In this document: positions 1 to 12,599 of the stretch, one piece after another
Layout: each line of letters begins with the position of its first letter
Numbering within the stretch: the first letter of the stretch is position 1
Source of the DNA: Brasenia schreberi
Taxonomy: Eukaryota > Streptophyta > Magnoliopsida > Nymphaeales > Cabombaceae
Length of the DNA stretch: 64,000 nt
Direction of reading: 5' to 3'
Assembly: GCA_036023115.1 (NCBI GenBank)
Contig: JAYKKT010000079.1
Span: 10,965,501-11,029,500 of the forward strand
The notes under the pieces: model-generated
Databases searched by the model: none
What the model saw: only the letters and a program-made list of their open reading frames with translations
Told to the model about the DNA's origin: nothing
Translations under genes and position numbers: made by a program

Positions 1-3000
1 ATTGATAAAGTAGCTTATTGTTGCAATAGAACGAGCACCATTAAGATGATCTATATGTCACTTCTCCAGTCTACATGCCTCATGATGCAGTGAAACCTAT
101 ATTTCTCACCCCTCTATAGCACATGGATCCAATATGTGACAAAATGATGGTAAATCCGATCGGACATGAGTTTAGGTCTGGTTAGACCCCACATCCAAAT
201 CTATCTCAATTTTGCATCCAAGATGGGTTAATTTTGATTCAAACAAGAGCAATATGATTTACAACAACAACTGAATGAGTTTGAGTTAGCTTGGAGTCGA
301 GTGGGATGTACATTCGGTTAATTAGTATTCAGATTTGTATTTCTTGATTTGGGCCTAAAGGTTATATTACCAAAATCCTATTTTTGGTTTCCCTAACAGA
401 TGTTTGGCATCTCATTTTGATGAAGTGTCATTTCTAACTAATTAAACTTTAATGTTACAAAGTTCTTATCCTTGTTTAGTGAAAAAATTAAGAGGTTATG
501 TAGATTTAAAGCATGAATTTATGCATTTGAACGTGGATCTCAAAGCATCTTGATTGAGGTACGTAGATAATCTTTTTCTTACTACATGCACGACAAGTGT
601 TCCTTTATGTGACTTCACTGATTAATCTATGATATTATTGGAAATGTTTTGGAATATACATGTCCTACACCAAACTCTATGTGTGATACCATGACAACTT
701 TCTTTCCCAGTTTATATATTCACTAACAAGATTCAATCCAACTTATTCTCTAATTATAGGAATGAGAAAGAAGAGACAACACCCTAAAAAATTTAAATGA
801 ACCTATATAATCCCTTCATCTAAAAAAAAAGATATGCTAAATTTACATTTAACCATCTTGAATGTGTGCATTATGTAGAATGTGGGCTTCTCAACACATT
901 TAGTTATGTAACCATCCTGAATGTATGCGTTAGTATCTTTTCGCAGTTTTGAGCTAACACGACATGCATGCCATGATGTATGATGTATGATTATAAACAA
1001 TGGCATAAAAACATAGTGGGCTGACCACCACTATCAACTATCATTTTGAATGCCAAAAATGGTGTATTCCCGTCAATCGCTATCCTGACCACCACTATCA
1101 ATTGGTCTGCCTCTATTAGGTGGATTGCCTTTCACTTGCTTAATGACAACAATTTTACCAAAAAAAGAAGAGATATGGAGAAAGTAGGACATAAAAAAGA
1201 AAACCACCCAAAAAAGATGTTTTTTTTGTTGGTTTTTGAAGCTATTAGTAGTAGGAATCAACCCAAACGGTCTCTCTAGGTTTCCTCTTGATTCAATCTT
1301 CGTCATTTTGATCATAAATGAAGATAAAAAAGAATGAGGCTTACTTTAAGAAAATCTGGTGAAACCCTCAATTTCAAGCTTCTCTCTTCCTTCTCGCAAC
1401 ATCTTTCTCTCTCTTACCCCTTTTATTTTACCAAGCTACATGCTGCAACCATTGCCCAAAGCTCTAACCTAGGAGCTCCCTACAATCAAGAAAGTGACTT
1501 GCAATCAGGCCCCATATAGTTCCTAGTTTCTCCCTACTCTACAAGATCCTCCTTTGTATGGATGAGCATGATTGTCACATATTCACTCCTATTATAAGAC
1601 TAAATATATGAGAAGATGAAGATGCAAGTGCTTTTACCTATCACTTTGCCTAATGAACAAAGACAAAAGAGTTAAGTATAATAGCTTAGCCCCCTTAGTA
1701 CCCTCATATATTTAGGCTCTCCAAGTACCTCATTGATTTACATGCTTCTAATGGATGTGAACTCCATGTGAACACTAACCTGAACACTATAAGACACATT
1801 TATTTTGCCTACAAATATAGCCTTTATCATGAATAAGACTAACCGTTCTATTGAAAATAGGTGCCCATTGGGACGTGATAGTTGTTAACTAGCTATACAA
1901 GATTGTGGTAAATGCTTGCATTTGAATTTATGAGTTGGTAATCAATTGGTATAGTTCATGTTTCTTTTTGTGGTAGTTATGCTTCTTGGGTACTTTGGAA
2001 GCGTACAATCAAGATACACTATTGAACTTATTATACCTATTGGTTCTACAAAAACAAACTCATGAAGTTGTATAATAATCTAATTTTTGTAAAAAAGAAG
2101 TTTCGTGTTATTTATGCAAATGAATGATTCTCCTTAAATTCAAAAAGCATCAACTTTAGTTGACTATTGATGAGTATATGAAAAAAACAATAAGTTTGTC
2201 TCATTGATAAGGGATACTCAATTAGGAAAACTGAGTTTAATACATTGTAAGGTTTCATTGACTCAACTGGAACGAATATTCAGCCCATCTCACAATGAAC
2301 ATTATATGCCCCACCTTTTGAAACTTCAATCAGGCATATTTTTTAGGTCTCTTTTCATTTGAAAATAAGCAACACTATTTGGCTTAATTTTTGTAAATAT
2401 TTATACTACTGTACCTTTTAAGAGTGAAAAGGTTAAAGACTTATTGCTTTTGCAGAGATAGAATCAAGAAAATAATGCAATCACTAAACATAAATAAAAA
2501 TGCTTTTATTGTCATGCACTCTAACAGTCACAAACTTATTCAACCTTGAAGGTGGCATATAAATAATCCAAATTTAATTATAGGTTAAAATAATTGTCAA
2601 TCATTTGAAAAGTACCCCATCATCTCATAGCACAAAAAGTTATAATAATCATAATCGTGATCTTCTTTACGATGATAATGAAAGCCACTTCATAATTGAC
2701 GTTATATTTTTGAATAAAATCTCTATAAACTAGTCTAACTTTATATCACTCTAGCAACCCATTACTCATGGTTTTGATCTTGTGAATATATATAGGCCCT
2801 GTAATTTTTCAATTCTTTTCTTTACACTCTTTCTTAAGTTTAATAGTTTTTTAAGTGCATCTAGTTCTAGTATAGCCGTTTTCTATTCAAGAGAAACATT
2901 TATTTGGTTATATGTCTTAGGTTTAATAATATTTACTAAATAGATTTGGTGTTGAGGGGCAAACAATCATATACAACAAATATAGAAGAATCTAGATCCA

Positions 3001-6000
3001 TGATACTATATTTGTAATTTAGTAATTTCTTCAGAGGTCCTAATTTTCGAAAGTTTCTTGATCTTTGATTTTACTAATGTAGTATTTAGAGTCATCATGT
3101 GCTTAGATGTTTTGTAAGATAGTATCAATTAAAGAGTCATTTTTGCAATACTATTATAGTTCCATATATTTCAAAATGAATTACATCACCAAGCAAATCA
3201 TTCAAGAAGTAATGCATGATTTTAGATTTATCAATATTATCATATAAAAACTCATTCTTGCCAAACATTGACATGACATCATTTTGAGGCCACACCATGT
3301 CCTACCGATGGTCAACTCCATGTATAATAAAAGTACTTTCAATAGGACATAGAAAAGCTTATCAATTTATGCTTGTCTACAATACAAATTCACTATTAAA
3401 AGCTTTTACAAGTTAGACATTTGGAGTATAAATAATTTTTCATGGTGGAAAATTTTTGAGTATTGGATGATATTCTATTAATCAAATAGAAATCAAAGTG
3501 GCCTCGACCCAAAGATGCTTTAGAACACTATATGATAACAAGTGAGGTTTAGTAGTTTCAATTGCATGGACATGTTCGCTGAAGTTTTATAACATCATTT
3601 TATATGTTAATTCTGATAATTTTCTAAATGTATTTCAAATTCTTTGGATGATATTTTCAGTATAAACTAAATATTCTGATACAAGCTTCAAACTAATCTT
3701 TAATAAGGATATGGAAAACAATTTAAATGGGCCAAATTTAGTAATTGTGTGACACATTTTGTATGATAAGCACTTTCATTGACTAAATTTATATTAAGAA
3801 AATATTGAATTTGACTTTTTTTAAAAGGTTTAGACACTTGAAAATGCAATTATGCTTTTGAAATTACAAGATGAATTGCATAAGCTTCTCTGTTGATATA
3901 AAATGTTTATGGTGCTAAATGGAAAGCCATTTTGTTGGTAAGAGATTTATTACTTCTAGAATGAGTATCATCAAAATTATTTTTTCTATTTACAATAGAT
4001 TCTTGATGCCATAAATCATGATATATATAAATAATTGTTTATATCCATAATAGGAACATGCTTTGTATGTTTCCTCCTCAGATGCATAACTATGAGTTGT
4101 ATTCAACCAAGACCAATGATATTTTCTAGCATGTAGGAAAAAATATAATGTGCAATAATTGGTGCATTATCCCACATAACTGGTGCATTTTAGTATGTGT
4201 GGCATGGACAATAGTCCTATTTTATAGGTAATGAATATTTTGTATCCATGTTTCTCAAAATTTAGCGTCATTATTTAATGAAATTATCCTTCAAAAATTG
4301 TGTTGTATTTTCCTAAACTGTAGAGCATAGTTAAATGTCATATATTAATGTTTAAATAGGAGGAGTCAAGAATGTATAAGGGAAACTTTTGCTGAAGTTT
4401 GTAAAGATTAGTGCACTATTTAACTGGTTAAATCAAGATTTGTTTGGAAAAATAGTGTGATGAAAAGGAAAATTTGAACTCCATTAATGATGCACACCAT
4501 GATGAGCATCATCTGCTTGCACCCTAATCTTTGGAGAGAAGCTCTTTTCATCACTTGTTATTTTCACATTTAGGGTCCTTATTCTAAATTTATCTTTGCC
4601 ATATCAATTATGTTTTGGCAGAATCGTGTTAGACGGTATTCACACTAAAGAGGACAGTACATGTGTTTATATTTTTTTACTTGTATAGTGCAAGTGGTGA
4701 AATACAATGAGAAGTATAAATCATGATTCTTCTAAGAATTTCATTTCTAGACTTAAATACGAAAGTAAGTAATACATCCAAATTAACTTTAAGTCTTCAT
4801 CTACCAAAAGAGAGGTCAAGACTCAGAGACACTCTTGTTAACTTGGTTTATCCTTTAAACATGTAAGATTATGCTATTAGTTAATTATTTAACAATTACA
4901 TTTATAGGGATGTAATGCTTAGAACAAAAGGAAACCAAAACCATGCTGATGATTCCCTCAAGGATAACCAACCTAGTGTATATAAGATCTCAAATGTTTA
5001 GATTCAACAAAATAAATTAGCGAATACCAATAAGGGCATAATTAATAATATGTTCTCATGAACTGTGACATTTTAGAGAGTTGAGTTCATAGCTCTCAAT
5101 AAATTTGTATTCCTTGTGGCTTGGATGTGCATTACAGACCATCTACAAGAAGTCAGTTGTATATGCGGAAGTGTGAATCACTTTGTATGAGAAATAATAA
5201 TTTTCTATAATATTCAAAAATTCAAATTTGCATAACTCCAAAACTAACAAACTACATCCATGTAAGAGAACACTTGAAATGACATGCGACCATTACTTTC
5301 AAATTGACAATTAGCTTTTAACTTTTGTTTACCAAAAAAGAGTCCAATAATGAACTATGCACTTTCTAATGCATGAGAATCCCAGATGGTTCAACTGAAA
5401 ACTAAAACCAGCAAGGGTTTGTTGAATGAATTTACAAGATGGAAAAATGACAAGATTTTAAATGAGGGCGTTCGAACCATGCCTTGTTATGAGATTGATT
5501 TAGCAATAACCTCTGCACAATATGAATATATATGCTTCATTTTCCCCTAAAAAAAGTTATTTTGAAACTTTTAGTCCCAATATTGAAGACGAGAGTTTCT
5601 CCATGATTTACCATTTGCTAATTGTATATCAAATCCTTTAGTTGTTATATAGTGCAAAACAATGGTGGTGCACATGTGCATGTAATTTCCACAATATTAT
5701 ACTTTGTTAGTACCGATTAAAACTTTCTTAACTAAAACTGTTCTCAACTTGCATCCAGTGGTAGTGCACATGTTCATGCAACTTTAATGGGAGCAACTTC
5801 AAACTTTGATTTCTTGGACCTCAAGTGCAATAAAGGGTTGGCGTCTCAAAACCAATGTATCTAACATTATCTGGGATTCACAAAAGCGATGTACTATTAA
5901 ATTTTGTAAAGTAATATTCTATTATATGTGAACCTAAGATACATTATTGTTCAAAAGCTTACATTTAATAAGAGGAACCTTATTTTCTTATTTCTAAGAG

Positions 6001-6480
6001 TAGAATCGGAGCACCATGTTCCAAAGGGGCATCCAGCTGTCCAAATATATTACATTTCCGACTCCGATCTTTGAAGGAATCTAAATTTCCCCTAGAATCC
6101 AGCTCTCATGAAAGGCTCACAGTGTATTTGATATAAAGCTTCAGGAAAATAGATGATTGTTGGCGCTTACGGTTATGAGTTCTATTAAGCATAAAACAAA
6201 GAAACCATTGCTTAACATGGAAATGCAGTTTCGTAAGCTCAATTTACATGGGAAAAAACTTTAGTATCAAAAGAGAGGTGAGTCATAAGACACATGAAAA
6301 CCAAGAAAAACCTACTCCTCCTTTGAATTACTATCATGCTTCACATGGAAGCTATTACTCACGAATCAAATACAAAACAAAAAATCCTATGGTTCTTCAA
6401 AATCATTCTTAATGCCCACGTGAGGTCTACAACAGTGCCATTCTAGTACCAAAAGTGTAACACTACAAATCAAATACACC
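1..6480. other. AT-rich intergenic DNA without a recognised gene
   Basis: I see no reading frame with recognisable domains on either strand. The longest open frames are under 85 codons and have no family signature. The sequence is strongly AT-rich with frequent stops in all frames. Parts of 2750-4500 have the texture of an old decayed retroelement, but no motif could be placed with confidence. No tandem repeat or long inverted repeat stands out. Confidence 0.6.
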
Positions 6481-6639
6481 CCAATGTTGAAAAAACCTTT
6501 GTCGTCATGGACCAAACCCGAACGCGAAACGAAAGACAAGGTGGGTTCGGATACACAAGCTTATCGACAAGAAGAGGGTTTGGCAAAAGCCAGGGGGACC
6601 AACCTTACGCTTTGTGCCTGGTTCCTTTTCCCCAACAAT

Positions 6640-7051
6640 TCCTGGAAAAAGCACGCCGTTCCTTCCCTCAATTTCACAATTCTAGGGTCTTCGGTACTCT
6701 CTATCTTCCTCTCTCTGTATGATGAGCGTTTATGCTTGTTGCTGTCTCTGTCTCTCTTTGTGTCTGCCTATATCTCGCAGTCGTTGAGGATTCGAGACGA
6801 TTTTTCGCGGAATTTTGATCTTCTTCATGTTATTCACAAAACCCAGTTCCAAAGGGATTCATGTATCGCAAAATTTGATTGTGGCGTTTGATAGTGTTTG
6901 GTGCATTTTCCATTCCTAAATTATAAACGTGAAGTGATTCTACTTGGCATCAAATACACGTGGAGCCTGGTTGGTTCTTTCAATCAACGAATCAATTTTA
7001 TTTTCTTCTTCTTCTTCAAAAGTTAGGAAATCTGCATTGCCATAAAAGAGG
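6640..7051 (+). promoter_or_regulatory. Probable 5' leader of the FLX-like gene
   Basis: The stretch just upstream of the FLX-like start codon becomes less AT-rich and pyrimidine-rich, with CT runs around 6700-6780 and a run of TTC triplets at about 7003-7017. This is typical of plant 5' untranslated leaders. An open frame at 6484-6891 crosses it but resembles nothing known and is probably chance. A leader intron is possible, but I cannot fix its sites. The transcription start is not determinable from sequence alone; no convincing TATA box was placed. Confidence 0.35.
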
Positions 7052-9078
7052 ATGGCTGGAAGACAGAGGATGCCCAGACACGTGATGGAGGACGGCCGGA
7101 GGGGATTCCGTCCCGGCGTTCACAACGGACCGCCGTTTGGCCGTCCGGAGGGTCCTCCAGTTGGCCGCCGTCTACCTCCCCACCCTGCTATACTAGAAGA
7201 GGAGCTGGAGATTCAGATGTCCGAAATTCGTAGGCTACACGCCGAGAACAGGAGGCTGGCTGAAGATCGAGCAGGCATGCAAAGGGAAATTGCTGCTTCC
7301 AAGGAGGAGTTGCATCGGTTCAATATGCTCATACGAGATATTCAGGCCGAGAGGGAAGTGCAGATTAGGGGATTGATTGATAAGGAAATGAAATTGGGGA
7401 CCGATCTCCGGGCGACGGAACCGTTGAGAGCGGAGGTTGCGCAACTCCGTTCAGAGATTCAGAAATTGAGTGCTGTTCGACAAGAGATGGATGCCCAAAT
7501 TCAAGGCCTTTCTCACGATTTGAAAAGGGAACAAGCTAAAAATCAGCAGATACCACTCTTGAGGGAAGAAGTGGATGGTTTAAGACATGAACTTTCGCGG
7601 GCCAGGTTTTCATTCTTGACCCTAGGGCAACTAACTTTTTCTTGTCTATGATCGTTCACTGTTGTTCTTACTACTAGCGTTATTCCTACTCTTTGCCCTA
7701 TGTGTACGTTAAAATATGGTGTAATAAAGTTTTGAGACAGAAATTGACTTAATATTGTAGGATGGCATTTGAGGCGGAGAAGAAGGCGAATATTGAGCAC
7801 ATGGAGCAGAAGCAAGCGATGGAAAAGAATATCGTTTCCATGGCCCGTGAAGCTGAGAAGCTTCGTTTAGACATTGCTGGTTCTGAACCTAGACCTTGGA
7901 CTTCTGGTACTAATCTTTGGCACACTAATCCAACAAAGTCAAAATTTGTTGGCATTGTCATGGCAAAATCTGAGCAGGGAGTTGGAGCATGTGTCTGCTT
8001 GCCCGTGTTCATGTACATGTATTTGTTTTTCGTGTGTTGCTGGCATGCATGTGCACGTGCCTATTTTGTAGGCACTCAGAGTGATTGGTCTATTGTAACC
8101 AAAGGTTCATCGCCATTAATTGTACTATCGAAGAATTCAAATTCCTGCATAGGTATTGTTCATGTTTGTCATTTGCCCTTCTCCATGCATCATAGAACTT
8201 GGAATATTAGCACTGTCAACAGTTGAGTATCTAAATTTAATAGGTTTTATATGTATGGACAAACAAGAAACAAATTAGGAGTGGCACCAATAGAGGATAA
8301 AATGAGAGAATATCGTTTAAGATGGTTTGGACATATAGAAAGAAGATCAAAAGAAGAACCTGTAAGAAGGTATGAAAAACTAAATTTGGAAAGTATTAAA
8401 AGAGCTAGATGACGACCACAAAAGTGTTGGAAAGAAACAATAAAGAATGATCTAGCTTATTGTGAGTTAACTGCTAACATGGCACATGATAGGGATCTGT
8501 GGAAACAAAGAATCCATGTAGCCGACCCCGTCTAGTATGGGAAAAGGCTTAGTTGTTGTTGGACAAACAAGATTACCTTTATTAGGAATGAATACCCATA
8601 GATATACATTGTGAATTGTGCTTACAGGTTCAAGGATCATTGCTTACACATTTGTCAGTTTTACATGCTTGACTTGCTACTTGGATGATGCAGCAAGGTA
8701 TCATCGTTTGCTCTTCATTCTGTAACTGTTTTTTTCGTTTGTTTCTATAGGTGGCAATTATGAAGCGACACTTAGTAGTGCTGAGATGAGTTATCCAGGT
8801 TCATATGGAGATGGATATGGACCTTCCTCGGTATGGTTTCCTTGTCACTTCTTATTTCTTAACATGGTGGTCTGTTTTATATTATCTGAATGATGATACA
8901 TGGACCTTCCATGATATGTCAGTGATGTAAATTTCTATCATCTTATTTGTCAGACCTTCATTTGCCTCATTGCTGTTCTTGTCTGATTAAATGTCAGGGC
9001 ATCGGCGAGAAGGGGCATGGGTTTGGTGTTGGCTCTGGCTCATATGCATTTGACCAGACTCGTTATTCACGACGTTGA
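7052..9078 (+). CDS. FLX-like (FLC EXPRESSOR-like) coiled-coil protein, four coding exons
   Basis: Coding exons are 7052-7605, 7761-7906, 8751-8830 and 8998-9078. All three introns are GT-AG and the phases join without a break, giving 861 nt and 286 residues. The start is the first ATG of the frame. Residues 1-45 are rich in Gly, Pro and Arg ([19 protein letters not shown]). A long heptad-rich coiled coil runs from about 47 to 225, beginning [16 protein letters not shown]. The tail after 232 is Gly/Tyr/Ser-rich and ends YSRR. This order and length match the plant FLX/FLX-like family. Known for the family: Arabidopsis FLX works with FRIGIDA to raise FLC expression and delay flowering; the FLX-like paralogues are less well defined. 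Which paralogue this is cannot be settled here. Intron 2 is enlarged by a LINE remnant. No internal stop or frameshift is seen, so the gene looks functional. Confidence 0.88.
8256..8572 (+). mobile_element. 5'-truncated RTE-type LINE in FLX-like intron 2, with 13-bp target duplication
   Basis: The insert is about 291 bp (8269-8559) and matches the 3' end of the LINE family seen elsewhere in the window. It holds the C-terminal coding segment ([22 protein letters not shown]), then the shared 3' end reading GTATGGGAAAAGGCTTAG and a short TTG tail. It is flanked by identical copies of TGGACAAACAAGA at 8256-8268 and 8560-8572, the expected product of target-primed reverse transcription. One in-frame TGA sits near 8410. 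The insert lies in sense orientation within the intron, well away from both splice sites. Confidence 0.9.
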
Positions 9079-9879
9079 CTTCACAGGATCGTGGTGATGT
9101 TAGGTCTGCTATTTGCTGCTCCAGAATGGCTGATAATTCAGTAGAAGTACTAGATAGATACTTAAGTGCAGATGGACAAAATTCAATTTTAATATGTTAT
9201 TTAGAGAAATTTCTTATTCATGAGCTTATGCTTCATGGTTTCTCATGTAGTGCTTAGTGTATTTTGGTCAAACAGACATTTTGCTGCTGACGTGTTATTT
9301 CTGTTTTCTTTCTGTTGTCACCATAGTTTATGCATGTTTGAGTGCAAGTTTAATCATGTGAATGCACATATATATCTACATGGGTATCAATTATTGGAAC
9401 ACTGCAAAAGAATCTAATTTGTCTCTTCCAAGATTATTCACAAGACTTTTGATTATAACAAAGTTGATTTTCTTGTTTGGTCAGTTGATTATATTTTGGT
9501 CATTCTGCATAGCATGTTCATATTTCTAACTAGGTTTCTGATATTGAAGTGTCGCATACTGTTACTTTGTTTAAGTAGACATATCTCACATTCTTTTATT
9601 TGTGCTTTTTATTGGTCAGTTCATTTCCCAAGGTTAGACGGAGAAGCTTGTCATTTCCAATTTGGTGGATACTTCTGTATGAGTTAGACAAAATATTTTG
9701 TTCAATTAGGTGTACATACTTAAGCAAAAACAAATTCTCTGCAGCATCAACACTTCATAGTATATGACTGCTCTGAAGCGATAATGAAGTAGGCAGTTCC
9801 AAATGGTATTTTACATGAAGTGAATATAGTTTCTCATCGTAAGTCATGAGTACATGATGTATTTAAGGTAGTTCTAGTT
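9079..9879. other. 3' untranslated and intergenic DNA downstream of the FLX-like gene
   Basis: This stretch follows the FLX-like stop codon and should include the 3' untranslated region. No clear polyadenylation signal could be singled out in the AT-rich sequence. Short open frames at 9075-9257, 9220-9417 and 9496-9687 have no family resemblance. It ends where the copia long terminal repeat begins. Confidence 0.5.
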
Positions 9880-10101
9880 AAGAAACAGAGATTTATTGAA
9901 TCAAAGGAAGAAAAACTTACCGAAAATTGCATATTTCAGGGATTTGCACCCTTTCATATTGATGATTGTGCCCCTTCTTAGGTGGCGGTAGTCAATTACA
10001 TTTCACGAGTTATCCTAATAGCTACTTATATACTAATCTAACTCGAAAGACTAAATTGCCTACATAAGTCCAGATTAGGACCCGAATTGGTTCTTTTAAC
10101 A
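9880..10101 (-). repeat. 3' LTR of copia element 1 (outer end approximate)
   Basis: On the minus strand the LTR starts TGTTAAAAG at 10101, directly after a polypurine tract (CTCCCCCTCAAGTTG read on the plus strand at 10102-10116). The same tract-LTR junction, TTTAACA then CTCCCCCTCAAGTTG, occurs in copia element 2 at 54000, which fixes this border. A TATA-like TATATAAG lies inside on the minus strand near 10025-10035. The left border is estimated, because no second LTR was found to align with it. Confidence 0.6.
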
Positions 10102-10264
10102 CTCCCCCTCAAGTTGAGTGAAAGCTGCTAATAACACTCAACTTGGCCAAAGTATCCACAAGATTGCTTTAGTAAGAAAATAAGCTTGTTGGTCTTCTTA
10201 TTTTACATGAATTAGCTTGAACTCTTGAGATGCTAGTTTTTCTCTTATAAAGTGATAATCAATA

Positions 10265-10501
10265 TCAATATGTTTTGCCCTCATGCTGCACGGGATTGGA
10301 TGCCATTTGAATTGCAACACTGCTATCACAATATAATGAGATGGGAGACATCACGCATAACCCCAATTCAAATATCAAAGAGGCTAGCCATTTACCCTCA
10401 CACATAGTTTGAGCAACTGCCCTGAATTCTGTTTCAGCAGTGGACCTGGCAAGCACTAATTGTTTCTTGCTTTTCCAAGAAATCAAATTACCACCAAACA
10501 A
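10265..10501 (-). pseudogene. Copia RNase H N-terminal part (element 1)
   Basis: The fragment carries the copia RNase H signature: NLISWKSKKQ, then ARSTAETEFRA (usually ARSTAEAEYRA), CEGKWLASL, and YCDSSVAIQMASNPVQHE. These cover the first catalytic segments of the domain. The frame stops at 10265, and the usual C-terminal part (HIEIDYHFIR and beyond) is only faintly recognisable toward the LTR. Immediately upstream on the coding strand the sequence jumps to the early reverse transcriptase region, so most of the polymerase is missing. Confidence 0.85.
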
Positions 10502-11281
10502 GGTTAGGTACCTTATAGATCTCCTTGCAAGAACACATTCTTAACATCTAGCTACCATAAGTCCCAATGTTTCATTGCGGCAAAACTTAAAATCACACGA
10601 ATAGAAGTTAGCTTGGTAACAAGAGCAAAAGTTTTATTGTAATCTATACCAAATGATTGGTTGTATCCTTTAGCATAACCTTGCTTTATATCTTTCAATG
10701 TCCCATCTGCTTTGTATTTAATTGAGTATACCTATTTGCACCCAACTGGTTTTTGGTTAGAAGACAATTCAATAATGGACCATGTATTATTTCTGGTAAG
10801 ATCATTCAGTTCATCTTTCATGGCACTTCTCCACTCTAAATTTTTCTGAGCTTCTTGAAAGCTTATTAGAACGGTATATCTCTCGGCATTTATGACACAT
10901 TTCTGATAATTTTCAGATGTACACTCATACGAAACATAGTGAGAAATAGGGTATTGAGCACAAGATCTTTTACCTTTTCGAATGGCAATGGGGGGTTCCT
11001 CCAAATTGGTAGAGTGTTGTGGATTTGAATTAGAAGAGGGTACTTTGGTCTCGGTAGCCATTGATTGATCTGGTAGCACAAGCACATTTCGTGGTCCTCT
11101 CTTGTATACTAGCGTTTCCTTTGGCATCGTTCACTCCTTCTTGACTGTCGTCTTTCTCTTCTTCCACAAGGCATAGAGGAATAACAACACCTCTATTTTC
11201 CTTCACTTCTATCTCTTTAGAGTGCGCATGCTCCCCCTTGGGCTGATAATATGGGTTAGACTCAAAGAATGTGACGTCCAT
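10502..11281 (-). pseudogene. Copia integrase tail and N-terminal reverse transcriptase (element 1)
   Basis: The minus-strand frame at 10732-11127 holds the hallmark lead-in to copia reverse transcriptase: YPISHYVSYECTS, then EWRSAMKDELNDLTRNNTWS and PVGCK. Sequence down to about 10520 continues in pieces to a QLDVKN-FLQGDL motif and then stops being reverse transcriptase. The overlapping frame 11030-11281 contains the MDVTFFESNPYY stretch that ends the integrase region. Several stops and at least one frameshift break the chain. The YVDD catalytic box is absent from the whole element. Confidence 0.8.
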
Positions 11282-11364
11282 AGAAGTATAAAATTTTCTA
11301 TGAACCAGGTCATAACACTTATACCCCTTTTAGGAATTAGAGTAACCCAAGAATATACATCTAA

Positions 11365-12560
11365 CTACCTTGGGTCAGGTTTATCCCGTCGTGGACCATG
11401 AATATAAACATAACAAGTGCATCCTGAAACTCTGGGAAGTACATGAAATGGTTTTGATTCTGGAGATATGGTTTTCATGGGACTAACACCATTTAGAACT
11501 GTGCTAGGTATTTGATTTATTAGATACACTGCAATTAAAACTGCGTTACCCCAAAATAATTTTGGAGCATTGCTCCCTATGAGAAGAGTGTGAGTTACTT
11601 CAAGAATATGTCTATTTTTCCTTTCATCTACCCCATTTTGTTGGGTGTATTCGGGCATGTGGTTTGATGAACAATACCATGTATACTGAGGTATTCTTTT
11701 GAATTGTCCACTCATAAATTCTCTCGATTATCAGAATAAAGAATTTTAAGAGAAGAGTTAAACTGAGTACTGATTAGCTTATGGACAATAGAAAATATAA
11801 CTGAAACTTCAACTTTTGACTTTATTAAGTAACCAATGGAAAGACACGCACAATCATCAATAAAGGAAACAAAATACTTATGACCCAAGATACTAACAGG
11901 ACTAGGATCCCAAACATCAGAATGAATTGATTCAAATGGTTTAGTTGTTTTAGACTCACTTAAAGGATAAGGTACTCTTTGATATTTTGCTAATTGACAA
12001 ACATCACATTCGAGGATTGACTCAATAACTAAACTGGGTATAACCAGACCGATTTTGGAAGGAGGTAGATGTCCAAGGCACGCATACCAAAGCCTGACGT
12101 CTACTGCATGTAGAGGTGTCACTGAAGTAGAAATGCAACCAACTGAAAAACTATGCATCATATAAAGGCCACCACATAAGCTACCATGACCAAAAACCTT
12201 CCCTATATTCAGATCCTGAAATATACAACCATAAGGGAAGAAAGTAATACAATAGTTTAAAGAAGTAGTAAGAGAGCTAATTGAGAGGAGATTAATAGGA
12301 AAGTGGGAACATGTAGGACAAAAGTCAAGGTAGCAAATGTGGTCTTCACATTGCCTTTACCAACTGTACATGTGTAAGATTCATCTGTAAGTTTGATTAA
12401 TGTCCTGTTCTGTAACGATTGATACTCTAAAAAATAAGAGCGATCTCATACCATATGATTGGTATCTCTATAATCCATATAGGGTTAGAGAGAGTTTTAT
12501 CCAAATATGAGGAAGAGTTTGAAAAGTGGAGGGATTGCTGAGTGTACCATGGTGGCTGGA
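11365..12560 (-). pseudogene. Copia protease/pre-integrase and integrase region (element 1)
   Basis: The pre-integrase motif appears as WYACLGHLPPSKI with CDVCQLAKYQRVPYP downstream, the zinc-binding H and C-x2-C parts of the integrase head. The core follows with IHSDVWDPSPVSILGHKYFVSFIDDCA, where the usual DDYSR is altered. Then come ILYSDNRENL, which normally reads SDNGGE, and the third segment EYTQQNGVDERKNRHILEV. DKPDPR near 11365 continues the C-terminal part. Two frames (11712-12161 and 11365-11715) meet with a small frameshift. The region upstream to 12560 carries decayed protease-linker sequence. Not active. Confidence 0.82.
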
Positions 12561-12599
12561 GAAGTGGAGAAATTGTTGTTACACAATCAAGTTTCAAGG

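Noticed and set aside
6484..6891. 135-codon open frame upstream of the FLX-like gene
   Set aside because: It overlaps the presumed leader, has a low-complexity Leu/Ser-rich translation with no family resemblance, and another overlapping frame is equally open. Chance is likelier.
7762..8226. 154-codon open frame taken as a separate gene
   Set aside because: Its first 48 codons are exon 2 of the FLX-like gene, and the rest runs into intron 2 after a good GT donor at 7907.
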